From assembly GCF_027019125.1 (NCBI RefSeq), contig NZ_JALUXE010000002.1, positions 372,001-436,000 of the forward strand: a DNA stretch of 64,000 bases, read 5' to 3'. Below the pieces are notes generated by a model, which saw nothing but the letters and a program-made list of their open reading frames with translations, did no database searches and was not told the DNA's origin. Both the position numbers and the translations under genes were made by a program. Of this stretch, positions 26,485 through 33,666 are shown piece by piece. The stretch comes from Roseovarius sp. Its GTDB lineage: Bacteria; Pseudomonadota; Alphaproteobacteria; Rhodobacterales; Rhodobacteraceae. Each line of letters starts with the position of its first letter. Position 1 is the stretch's first letter.

Positions 26485-27177
26485 ATGAGCAGACAGAGTT
26501 ACGGCCAGATCGCCGCGCTGGAGTTCTTCGAACCTCCGGGAATGGATTTTCCCGACATTGTCGAGGAATTCGACATCGCGTCTCAGCGTCTTGCGCCTCA
26601 GCTGCGCCGCCTGACATGGGACGGTGAGGATATTGCCCTCATCGACCGTGACGCGGTGCGTATCGCGCTTGGCTGGCTTCCGGGCCAAAGCCACGATGGC
26701 CCAAGTTATCTGGTGCTGGCCGTCGGACCGCGCAACTCCAAGCGCAACATTCCGCTTGATCCCGAAGCCTATGAAATGCTGACTCGGCGCCTGGTCGAAC
26801 GGGTACGCGGCTATCTGCACTTTGACGCGGTTCTGCATGGGGCCGCAAACCGTCCCATCAGCAGTGCGCTTGTCGACATGACATTCGACCTTTTGTCCGG
26901 TTGCGCCAACGAAGCCACAGAGCGCCGTCGACAGACGCCACGCAGGCGCCCATCCAGGCCCCGCCGTGAAAAGGACACAGGCCAGAGCTCTGCGCGTCCC
27001 AAGTATACCATTCCCGAGGACGCAGTGGACGCACAGTTGGCAATTCCGGAAGCCTCATTGCCGATGCGTCTGACGATTGTCACCTTTGGCCTCACGCTCT
27101 TTTTGCATGTGCCACCGCTTGGCGCGGCGCTCTTGACCTATACCACCCTGCGCGAGGCACAGCCGCTTCTGACCTGA
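26485..27177 (+). CDS. Membrane-anchored protein, paralogue of the gene at 24617
   Basis: A 230-residue protein. The N-terminal domain (about 1-140: FDIASQRLAPQLRRLTWDG, YLVLAVGPRN) is followed by a very basic linker (about 146-172, rich in Arg and Pro) and one C-terminal hydrophobic region (about 195-215). Arrangement and spacing match the protein at 24617, but it lacks the second membrane segment. The function is unknown. A role at the envelope, perhaps tied to the transglycosylase between them, is only inference from position. Confidence 0.6.
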   Translation: MSRQSYGQIAALEFFEPPGMDFPDIVEEFDIASQRLAPQLRRLTWDGEDIALIDRDAVRIALGWLPGQSHDGPSYLVLAVGPRNSKRNIPLDPEAYEMLTRRLVERVRGYLHFDAVLHGAANRPISSALVDMTFDLLSGCANEATERRRQTPRRRPSRPRREKDTGQSSARPKYTIPEDAVDAQLAIPEASLPMRLTIVTFGLTLFLHVPPLGAALLTYTTLREAQPLLT

Positions 27178-27203
27178 GCCACCGGGCACACCCGTTCCGC
27201 GGG

Positions 27204-27938
27204 TTACTGCCCGGACGGACGGGCCAGAACATAGGTGTGAATCGAAAAAACGCAGGCCCGCGTTTGCGGCAGGCGCAGCACGCATTGCCGCTCGCTGCGA
27301 AGATAGGGATAGGCGGCGTTCGCACTGGGTTGCACGCGCGATCGGGGCTGATGCAACGTCGGACTGGCATAGCGCAGCGCGTTGAACCGCCAGAGCGGCC
27401 GCCCCACCTGCACCCCGTCAAAGAGCCGCTGCACCCGGCGCGCAAGAGCATCATCATAAGCTTTGACCGGAACATGAATGGTGGTCAGCGGACGACCAAT
27501 CTTGTCCGCCAGATGCCAACTCGCCGGAAAGCACAGGACGGCCGCGGTCAACACATGCTCGTCGCCGCGCCGCTCCATGAGGCAAAGATCCTCTTGCACC
27601 AGATGGCCCAGGGTTCCCATCGGGTCCGTCCTGTCGATGGGAACGATCACACCATCGGGGCGCTGCACCTGATTTGCGGAAATGCCATAGCCTTGGCCGT
27701 GGTCCCACAGCCAGTCCAGCACAAATTGCAAAAGCTCTGCTGCCGCCGGGCCAGCGCCCTCTGTGATCGCCACCACCTCGGCGCGCTGCTCGGACAAGAG
27801 CCGGGCACGTTCGGCCATCTGCCCCGCAAAGGCCTCGTCAACCTGCAACCAGTCGGCCATCAAGAGCGGGGAAATACCCGGCAAGGCATGCCGACCCTCC
27901 GGATCATAGGGTAATCGTGTCTGAAGAATCTCTGTCAT
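27204..27938 (-). CDS. DUF3445 heme-dependent oxidative N-demethylase-like protein
   Basis: A 244-residue protein of the DUF3445 family, whose characterised relatives are heme-dependent oxidative N-demethylases acting on methylated amines. Recognisable pieces are HLVQEDLCLMER, AAVLCFPASWHLADKIGRP and the C-terminal LRLPQTRACVFSIHTYV. The start at 27938 is the first in frame. Its downstream neighbour on the other strand is unrelated; upstream lies the DUF6314 gene, nine bases away on the same strand, so the two are likely co-transcribed. Confidence 0.75.
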   Translation of the reverse strand: MTEILQTRLPYDPEGRHALPGISPLLMADWLQVDEAFAGQMAERARLLSEQRAEVVAITEGAGPAAAELLQFVLDWLWDHGQGYGISANQVQRPDGVIVPIDRTDPMGTLGHLVQEDLCLMERRGDEHVLTAAVLCFPASWHLADKIGRPLTTIHVPVKAYDDALARRVQRLFDGVQVGRPLWRFNALRYASPTLHQPRSRVQPSANAAYPYLRSERQCVLRLPQTRACVFSIHTYVLARPSGQ

Positions 27939-27947
27939 ACGGCAAAC

Positions 27948-28388
27948 TTAGCCAAGCGCCCGTGCCGCCGCATCCGCAAAATCGTCGACACGGCGATAGA
28001 GTGTCTCCATCCGGTAATCCTTGCGCGGTCCACGCACGCGCCATGTGACCCTAAAGGCGGGCCAATCGACAAAATCGTACTGCCCGTCATACTGATCCGG
28101 ATCGCACCAATGCGCGGTCGGCCCGCCATGGGGCGGAACGTTATGAAAAAAGCGCCCATCCTCAAACCAGACCGATAGATCCGCAGACCACAGATACCGC
28201 CGCTCGGCCAAGAAACGCGCGCCCTCTGCCAACACCATCTCGCCGGTCTCATGATAGGCCAAACCGTTTGGATCAGGCCGCCAGACCGCGCGCCCGGTGA
28301 AACAGGCACCCGTACCATCCGCGTGTTGGATGGTTCGCTCAAGCGTCCAGACGCCTGTAAAATCATCGAGGGTGACGGTGTGTGCCAT
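27948..28388 (-). CDS. DUF6314-family protein
   Basis: A 146-residue protein with a lipocalin-like pattern: GVWTLERTIQHADGTGACFT, then AYHETGEMVL and YLWSADLSVWFEDGRFFH. These match the small DUF6314 family found in Rhodobacterales; the function is not known. ATG 28388 follows a GGGA site; the longer frame would run into the divergent gene's promoter region. It is probably cotranscribed with the N-demethylase-like gene downstream. Confidence 0.65.
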   Translation of the reverse strand: MAHTVTLDDFTGVWTLERTIQHADGTGACFTGRAVWRPDPNGLAYHETGEMVLAEGARFLAERRYLWSADLSVWFEDGRFFHNVPPHGGPTAHWCDPDQYDGQYDFVDWPAFRVTWRVRGPRKDYRMETLYRRVDDFADAAARALG

Positions 28389-28506
28389 GCTCCATTCCCT
28401 GCGGCAGTCCTGTGCGATTCGCAAGCGACGCGGCATGATTGGCCCAGAGGGCAATGGACGTCACCATCCAAGCGGCATAGGATCGCCGGGAAAGGCAGGA
28501 GAGGCC

Positions 28507-28770
28507 ATGAGCACGGCAAAGGATACGGTTCTCAACCCGCAAGCGACACCGGGCGAGCGAATTCTTCTTGCGCAGTTGCATCAGGTGCAACGCGCGCTCG
28601 AACAGTCCTATGCCGACCGGCGAGAGCAAGAGGCGGAAACCGCCGCCTGTGCCCAGAGGATCCAGGCGCTCGAGACCGAATTGGCGCAGGTCAAGGCGCA
28701 TCTCAGTGCCGTTCTGGACTCGCGCAGTTGGCGCATCACGGCGCCCCTGAGGCGTCTGTTCGAACGGTAA
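28507..28770 (+). CDS. Small coiled-coil protein with SRSW tail
   Basis: An 87-residue protein. Residues about 18-68 form a coiled coil rich in Gln, Glu and Ala. The last 17 residues are SRSWRITAPLRRLFER. That motif, a coiled coil followed by SRSWR(I/L)TAPLR, is common at the ends or linkers of large bacterial glycosyltransferases and methyltransferases that build surface polysaccharide. Here it stands alone, convergent with the GT10 gene 11 bases away. It could be a remnant or a small partner protein. Confidence 0.55.
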   Translation: MSTAKDTVLNPQATPGERILLAQLHQVQRALEQSYADRREQEAETAACAQRIQALETELAQVKAHLSAVLDSRSWRITAPLRRLFER

Positions 28771-28781
28771 ATAGCGCTTGA

Positions 28782-29801
28782 TCAGATCAGCGCAGATAGG
28801 TTTCGCATCAGCGCCTGCGCCAGACGGTCGTATTCCGCACAGAGAAAAGACGGCGTGTTGAACAGCGCCGCCATACGCGCCTGTGCCTCGCAATACGCGG
28901 ACAAGGCCTGCGCGTCGGCGGTATATCCGGCCATCTGCTCTGCCGCCGCCTCTGGTGTGAGACCGTCGAGGTTGACAAACGCCCCTTGCGGCAAGAGGTC
29001 GTGAATCCGGTGATCCGCTCCCGCGACATAGAGCGGCATGGCCCCAATCGCGAGACCATCAAAGATCTTCTCCGTGATATAAGAGCGGTGATACGTGTTC
29101 TCGACGGCGGACAGCACGGCGCAGCGCCCCCGCAGATCAAGGTATTTCTCAAGATGCCAATCCGGCAGGGTCTGCCGGCGCGGCAGCTCATTCCAGCCTG
29201 ACCCCATCCGCAGCAACCGCTCGCCGCTGCAGGCCAGGGCCAGACGTGTCCGCCAACGCCCCAGGCCGTAAAATCCTGCTTCGGGATAGGCCGCATCAAA
29301 GCGCGGCTCGTTCCGGTATTCGGCGACAAAGGCCAGATCCCACCTCGCCCCGGCGAACCTCTCCATCCAATCCCGCTGAGACAGGCGCGCATTCTCTGCG
29401 AACCAGCAACCATAGCGCGTGGGATAGGCGTAATCCGTCAGAAGGAAATAAGGAATCCGCTCGAAATCGTAGATGTCTGACGTCACATGATTGAGATAGA
29501 CATAGGGCAACGGCCCTGCCTCGGCATCAAAAACCTGCGCGCGGGTGATCGGATCCTTGGCCCAGACACAATCCCACAGCGGCTCTTCCGACAAGAGCAC
29601 AACACGCTGATGCGCGCCCAGGCGCGACACCACCGTTTCGGCATGGCGCTCGAGATCCTTGGTATGAGCAAGCAGGATTATATCAGCCGCATCAAACGCG
29701 TCCGTGACCGTCACCAGTGGCATGCAGGCCCGGCGGATGGGATCATAGGCAAAGGGCTGCCGGTGCGCGTAATCGCCAAAAGGATGCACCTTGATCGTCA
29801 A
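28782..29801 (-). CDS. Family 10 glycosyltransferase (fucosyltransferase-like)
   Basis: A 339-residue enzyme. The donor-binding signature of GT10 appears as AVENTYHRSYITEKIFDGL (about 233-251), followed by AIGAMPLYVAG. The N-terminal half is the divergent acceptor domain. Family members transfer fucose or related sugars from GDP-sugars to surface glycans. No GDP-fucose synthesis genes lie nearby, so donor and acceptor are unknown. A 14-base palindrome lies 34 bases upstream of the start. Confidence 0.8.
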   Translation of the reverse strand: MTIKVHPFGDYAHRQPFAYDPIRRACMPLVTVTDAFDAADIILLAHTKDLERHAETVVSRLGAHQRVVLLSEEPLWDCVWAKDPITRAQVFDAEAGPLPYVYLNHVTSDIYDFERIPYFLLTDYAYPTRYGCWFAENARLSQRDWMERFAGARWDLAFVAEYRNEPRFDAAYPEAGFYGLGRWRTRLALACSGERLLRMGSGWNELPRRQTLPDWHLEKYLDLRGRCAVLSAVENTYHRSYITEKIFDGLAIGAMPLYVAGADHRIHDLLPQGAFVNLDGLTPEAAAEQMAGYTADAQALSAYCEAQARMAALFNTPSFLCAEYDRLAQALMRNLSALI

Positions 29802-29834
29802 TACCCGCCCTTTGGCCCTGTTGAACTGGCATAT

Positions 29835-29848
29835 ACGATAGCTATCGT
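29835..29848. promoter_or_regulatory. 14-base palindrome upstream of GT10 gene
   Basis: ACGATAGCTATCGT is a perfect palindrome with no spacer, located 34 bases before the GT10 start within an otherwise featureless 169-base gap. It may be an operator. Confidence 0.35.
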
Positions 29849-29970
29849 CTTGAACCGGCGCAATGTCGATCCGGGCTTCCAGTTCCGATCAGGAGAGTGG
29901 CAACCAGAGCCGCCCAGTTGGTTCGTCACCATCATCCGACTTGCAGGGCTGACAACCCGCAACGCCTGTC

Positions 29971-30858
29971 TCAGCGAATCAATTCGATGCGGGCCCCATC
30001 GAATTGGGCCACAACCCCAAGGGTCTCTTCGCGCGGTATCAGGGCAAGAGCAGTTGAGAGACCATCCGCGACGGCGGCACTCGGTGCCGAAACAGTGACG
30101 ATGGAGTGGCAGGGCGTGTTCCCTATGGGGGACACAACCTGTCCACCGCCGCCGGGGCGAAACCCGCCAAACGGTCGCGTTGTGGCCACGGCACGGTTGC
30201 GCAGCGTGACGTGATCCTCATACGCCCCGTCCGTGGCAAAGATCCGCGCCTGCCACGGCCTGCGCAAGGGGCACTGGCCAATACCTTGCAACTCACCAAT
30301 ATCGAGCATCACGTCGGTCAGGCCGTGGGCGCGCAAGAGATCGGCAATCCTGTCGTTGATATACCCTTGAGCGATGCCATTGAGCGTCAGCGACATGCCT
30401 TCGACTGCAAAAGAGATTTCACGCGGGTCGATGCGGACCTTGTCCCAGCCGATCAACCCGAAAACCTTAGCGCGTGCGCGTCCAAATGCTCCGGCTTCAA
30501 GCAGAGGCAGGACCGTGGGGTCAAAAACACCGCCCGATGCGTGGTACAGCTTGTCCGCCAGAACAAGCACGTCGAGCAATTCGGTAGCGGGCGCGACCAA
30601 ACGGCCAGCGCGGTTAAGCCGGACCAGGGAACTGTCGGGGCGAAAGAGGCTGAAAATCTGTTCAAGACGCTCTAACTCGGCCTCAAGCGCCGCGAAGACA
30701 GGACGCGCCGCATCTTGAGAGAGGCCCGCAACGGCAAGACGCGCCGGGGCCCCCATGGCACGGCCCTGCCAATGGGCGCTCTGCGCAGCCAAGGCGGTAG
30801 ACGGAACCGCAAGCGCGGCGGCGGTCATGCTGAGAAAGCGGCGGCGGGTCGTTGTCAT
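29971..30858 (-). CDS. apbE: FAD:protein FMN transferase, ApbE family
   Basis: A 295-residue protein with a twin-arginine-like signal (TTTRRRFLSMTAAALAVPST, cleavage near ALA). The body has the ApbE motifs FSLFRPDSSLVRLNRAG, LNGIAQGYINDRIADLL and DIGELQ. ApbE links FMN to threonine of partner flavoproteins outside the cytoplasm; NosX is the homologue used in nitrous oxide respiration. ATG 30858 follows AAAGAGA. An FNR-type site lies about 140 bases upstream. No rnf, nqr or nos gene is in view, so the partner is unknown. Confidence 0.88.
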   Translation of the reverse strand: MTTTRRRFLSMTAAALAVPSTALAAQSAHWQGRAMGAPARLAVAGLSQDAARPVFAALEAELERLEQIFSLFRPDSSLVRLNRAGRLVAPATELLDVLVLADKLYHASGGVFDPTVLPLLEAGAFGRARAKVFGLIGWDKVRIDPREISFAVEGMSLTLNGIAQGYINDRIADLLRAHGLTDVMLDIGELQGIGQCPLRRPWQARIFATDGAYEDHVTLRNRAVATTRPFGGFRPGGGGQVVSPIGNTPCHSIVTVSAPSAAVADGLSTALALIPREETLGVVAQFDGARIELIR

Positions 30859-30950
30859 GGTATTCTCTTTTAATAATAACTGTCGGAGCAAGACCCTCGC
30901 AAGACATACCAAACCCCGCACCACTCGTGACACCCGCGAAGCGAAAACCG

Positions 30951-30976
30951 ACCTAGGTCCCAATTTGACCCTAGGT
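30951..30976. promoter_or_regulatory. Inverted repeat ACCTAGG-N12-CCTAGGT
   Basis: ACCTAGG (30951-30957) and CCTAGGT (30970-30976) flank a 12-base spacer between the FNR-type box and the apbE start. It could be a second operator or a leader hairpin. Confidence 0.35.
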
Positions 30977-30995
30977 GCATTGCCGGTGGTGAAAC

Positions 30996-31009
30996 TTGAT
31001 CAAGATCAA
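30996..31009 (-). promoter_or_regulatory. FNR/Dnr-type box upstream of apbE
   Basis: TTGAT-CAAG-ATCAA is an exact match to the FNR-family consensus TTGAT-N4-ATCAA. It lies in the 219-base gap between the VanZ-like gene and apbE, both on the minus strand. With activation at about -41, transcription would start near 30960 and leave a leader of about 100 bases. This suggests control of apbE by oxygen or nitric oxide. Confidence 0.6.
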
Positions 31010-31077
31010 GTTTTGAGGCGCAGAGGCAAAAAAGATGACCCTGAAACGTCCTTTTTGCACGTGCAGCATGCACAGGG

Positions 31078-31410
31078 CTACCTGAAGTTGGTCAAACGCC
31101 GCCGCAAAGACAGAGCCAAGCCGATTCCCATCGCCGCCCCCAGCCCATCCGCCGCGAAATCCGCCCATTCCGCACTTCGGCCAACACTCGGCTGCACGAT
31201 CTCGATCAGGCCCCCATAGGCCAGAGCCAACGCGAAAATCAGAGGCCAGCGGCGCGGCTGCGCAAGGGTCATCGGGATGACCAGACCGGCAAAAGCCAGC
31301 AGATGCGCCACCTTGTCCAGCCCAAGAAGTGCCGAATGCCCCCCAGTGGAGGGCATCAGAGCGGCAATGCCGATCACAAGCGTCAAGAGGGCTGTCAGAA
31401 TTCTTGGCAT
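31078..31410 (-). CDS. VanZ-like membrane protein
   Basis: A roughly 110-residue protein with three to four hydrophobic helices. LDKVAHLLAFAGL and GGLIEIVQPSVGRSAEWADFAADGLGA (landmark, about 62-88) match VanZ-family proteins of Rhodobacterales. The ATG at 31410 gives a start just before the first helix; a GTG at 31431 with AAGGGG upstream is an alternative. The function is not established. Confidence 0.7.
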   Translation of the reverse strand: MPRILTALLTLVIGIAALMPSTGGHSALLGLDKVAHLLAFAGLVIPMTLAQPRRWPLIFALALAYGGLIEIVQPSVGRSAEWADFAADGLGAAMGIGLALSLRRRLTNFR

Positions 31411-31453
31411 TCCTGCGCTTACTCCGGCCACCCTGCCCCTTCAAGGGCGCGTG

Positions 31454-31696
31454 TCAGAAATCGAACAGATCTTCGAGAAAGCCACCGCGCTTTTTGCGGG
31501 GACGGTCCCCGTGAGCGTGGTGATCGCGCGCGCCCTGCACCGGTGCCGCTGTCACAACAGCCGAGGCCGAGCGGTCGATGATCTTGTCCAGCTCGCCCCG
31601 ATCCAGCCAGACACCCCGACATTGCGGGCAATAGTCGATCTCAACCCCGGCGCGCTCCGCCAGAACCAGTTGCGTGCCGTCAATCGGGCATTGCAT
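31454..31696 (-). CDS. Small zinc-ribbon (zf-TFIIB) protein
   Basis: An 80-residue protein. The N-terminal zinc ribbon has MQCPIDGTQL and IDYCPQCRGVWLDRGELDKI, so the metal ligands are likely three Cys of the CP-CPxC pattern plus a fourth residue. The C-terminus is basic (RPRKKRGGFLEDLFDF). The family is zf-TFIIB, function unknown. ATG 31696 follows AGGAGA; upstream in-frame starts lack a site. Confidence 0.7.
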   Translation of the reverse strand: MQCPIDGTQLVLAERAGVEIDYCPQCRGVWLDRGELDKIIDRSASAVVTAAPVQGARDHHAHGDRPRKKRGGFLEDLFDF

Positions 31697-31778
31697 GGGC
31701 GCTCTCCTCTTGTTGCCATATGAGGCATGTGGGGTCGCGCCAGCAACGGCGCAACCCAAAGCCCACAGTCATGGCACC

Positions 31779-32186
31779 TCAGCGGATCACATGCACCGCG
31801 CAGGGCGCATGGCGCACCACTTTGGCCGCGGTCGAGCCAAGCAAGAGGTCCTGCATGCCGGGCCGATGGCTGGCAATCACAATGCAGTCGGGTTCATGGG
31901 CTTCTGCCCAATCAAGGATGGTGCGGCCTGAATGCCCCTCGACCACATGCGCCGAAGCATTGGGCAAGGTAGAGGCAATCTCGGCCAACTCTGCCTCGAC
32001 TGCCTTGCGCGCCTCGTTCGCATAGCCCTGCGGCAAATACGAAATGGCATAGCTCGGCACCTGCTCGATGACATGCAACAGGCTGATGCGGCCTGTCTCG
32101 CCCGCAAGGAGCTGTGCTGCGCGCAGTGCGCCTTTGGAATCGCGATCTTGGTCGAATGACACGGGAACCAGAATATGAGCGTACAT
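31779..32186 (-). CDS. Universal stress protein, UspA family
   Basis: A 135-residue single Usp domain. It starts MYAHILVPVSFDQDRDS and ends with the ATP-binding pattern SHRPGMQDLLLGSTAAKVV followed by APCAVHVIR. It is cytoplasmic and probably binds ATP. ATG 32186 is the family-consistent start. Its role in stress cannot be specified. Confidence 0.88.
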   Translation of the reverse strand: MYAHILVPVSFDQDRDSKGALRAAQLLAGETGRISLLHVIEQVPSYAISYLPQGYANEARKAVEAELAEIASTLPNASAHVVEGHSGRTILDWAEAHEPDCIVIASHRPGMQDLLLGSTAAKVVRHAPCAVHVIR

Positions 32187-32263
32187 GGCCTGTCCTTTTC
32201 TGTTGACTACGCTCACCATCCGTCAGCCGGCCGCGTTCTGCCATGATCCAGATCAGCCCGGGT

Positions 32264-32551
32264 TCACTTCTGCATGTCGCGGACCTGCGCTGCGATCTGC
32301 GCCGCCCAATCTCCGATGATGGGAAGAAACTCGATCTGGCTCAGTGCCCAGATGATGACAGACAAAAGCACTGTCGCCCCCAGCACCGTCCCAAGCCCCG
32401 CGGCAAGGCCGCGGGCCAGATTGAAGGCCAACATGCGCGGAAATGAATTATGAACACGGATGAAGCGATGCGCGTTAAGCCGCTGAACCTCGCGACGCAG
32501 CGCCGCCACCTCGCGCGTCAATTCGTCGGTCGGCGCGTTGTCTTGCGTCAT
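32264..32551 (-). CDS. DUF5665 membrane protein
   Basis: A 95-residue protein with an N-terminal coiled coil (EVAALRREVQRLNAHRFIRV), then two helices around GLAAGLGTVLGATVLLSVII and the motif LPIIGDWAAQI. This matches DUF5665. Its ATG overlaps the stop of the monooxygenase gene by four bases (ATGA), so the two form one unit. Confidence 0.7.
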   Translation of the reverse strand: MTQDNAPTDELTREVAALRREVQRLNAHRFIRVHNSFPRMLAFNLARGLAAGLGTVLGATVLLSVIIWALSQIEFLPIIGDWAAQIAAQVRDMQK

Positions 32552-32868
32552 CCGAAGGTCGCCACCACGTCATACATCACCGGCTCGAAACCCTTGCACA
32601 GCGCGCTGATTTCACGGTTGCGGGCGCGCATTTCGTCCGAGCGCAGCATCGCCTGGAAATCCCCACGCGCCCGCCATTGCGAGTAATTGGCAATGCGGGT
32701 CTGGGCATCATTGACATGCAAACCCGCGGCAATGAAGCCCGGCTGATGCGAGATGAAGTCGCGATAGGCGGCCGTCAGCAGATCCATCAGATCCTGACAG
32801 GTGCCCGGCGTCACCTCGAAGGTGGTGAGCACGGTCTGGTGATCGGTGTTGGTGGTGATGTGGGGCAT
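32548..32868 (-). CDS. Antibiotic biosynthesis monooxygenase (ABM) domain protein
   Basis: A 106-residue ferredoxin-like ABM-domain protein. TTFEVTPGTCQDLMDLL, then HQPGFIAAGLHVNDAQTRIA and NYSQWRARGDFQAML are the usual three segments. Members degrade heme or oxidise small molecules, or have no known role. ATG 32868 has AGGAGG at ideal spacing. It is coupled to the DUF5665 gene. Confidence 0.75.
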   Translation of the reverse strand: MPHITTNTDHQTVLTTFEVTPGTCQDLMDLLTAAYRDFISHQPGFIAAGLHVNDAQTRIANYSQWRARGDFQAMLRSDEMRARNREISALCKGFEPVMYDVVATFG

Positions 32869-32980
32869 GGGCAACCTCCTTTTTCAGCCAAGCCTAGCAT
32901 GCGCCCGTCCTCCGGTAAATTCCCGGGCCGTCTTAACCTGCGCTTTACCCTTTTTAACGAGGGTTAACGCGGAGGTAACG

Positions 32981-33640
32981 ATGCGGTTGATCCTGCTTCT
33001 TGCTGTCTTGATACTGCCATTGCTGAACGGCATGGCAGAGGCAGGCGCGTGGCCGCGGGCCAAGGGGCAAACCTTTCTGGCAACAACGGGACAGGTCGAT
33101 GCGCCAGACGACACTGGCCTCAGACGGCAGAGTTTTACACTCTACGCCGAATATGGTGCAACGGAGCGCTTGACCTTGGGCCTCGATGTGGGGGGCGATG
33201 CGCTACGAATGACCAAGGCGATCGCCTTTGCCCGCTGGCCCATCGGTCGACCCGCGCAGAAGGTCAAGATCGCGGTTGAAATGGGCTTGGGTCAAGTGTC
33301 CGAGGTCAACGCGCTACGTCCCGGCCTGTCGCTGGGACGGGGCCTGACGCTCTGGAAGCGCCAGGGTTGGGCGGCGTTCGACGGGCGGGCGGTGGTCTTT
33401 GGCGGCGATCAGGTGACACTCGAAAGCGACCTCACCTTTGGTCTCGACATCACCGCGCGTGGCAAGGTGATGGCACAAGTGCAAACCGGCAGACCCGCTG
33501 CGGGGCGGGCCTATGCACGGTTTGCACCGTCCTATGTGTATGCAGTCAGACCTGGCGCGCATCTGGAATTCGGTGTGATCCTGCCACTTTCGGGTGGCGG
33601 CGAGCGCGGGGTCAAGCTGGGTCTCTGGCGGTCGTTCTGA
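32981..33640 (+). CDS. Predicted exported beta-rich (outer-membrane-like) protein
   Basis: A 219-residue protein with a signal peptide (hydrophobic 3-16, cleavage near AEA-GAW). The rest alternates hydrophobic and polar residues with aromatic belts (SFTLYAEYGATERLTLGLDV, YARFAPSYVYAVRPGAHLEF), as in a small beta-barrel, and ends in LGLWRSF with a terminal Phe, the usual outer-membrane insertion signal. No family is named with certainty. ATG 32981 follows GGAGGT. Confidence 0.6.
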   Translation: MRLILLLAVLILPLLNGMAEAGAWPRAKGQTFLATTGQVDAPDDTGLRRQSFTLYAEYGATERLTLGLDVGGDALRMTKAIAFARWPIGRPAQKVKIAVEMGLGQVSEVNALRPGLSLGRGLTLWKRQGWAAFDGRAVVFGGDQVTLESDLTFGLDITARGKVMAQVQTGRPAAGRAYARFAPSYVYAVRPGAHLEFGVILPLSGGGERGVKLGLWRSF

Positions 33641-33666
33641 CGCGTCACCAAAGACCCGGCGCAGTA

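Noticed and set aside
30870..31073. 67-codon open frame between apbE and the VanZ-like gene
   Set aside because: It has no ribosome-binding site, an improbable composition and overlaps the FNR box and repeat; regulatory sequence is more likely.
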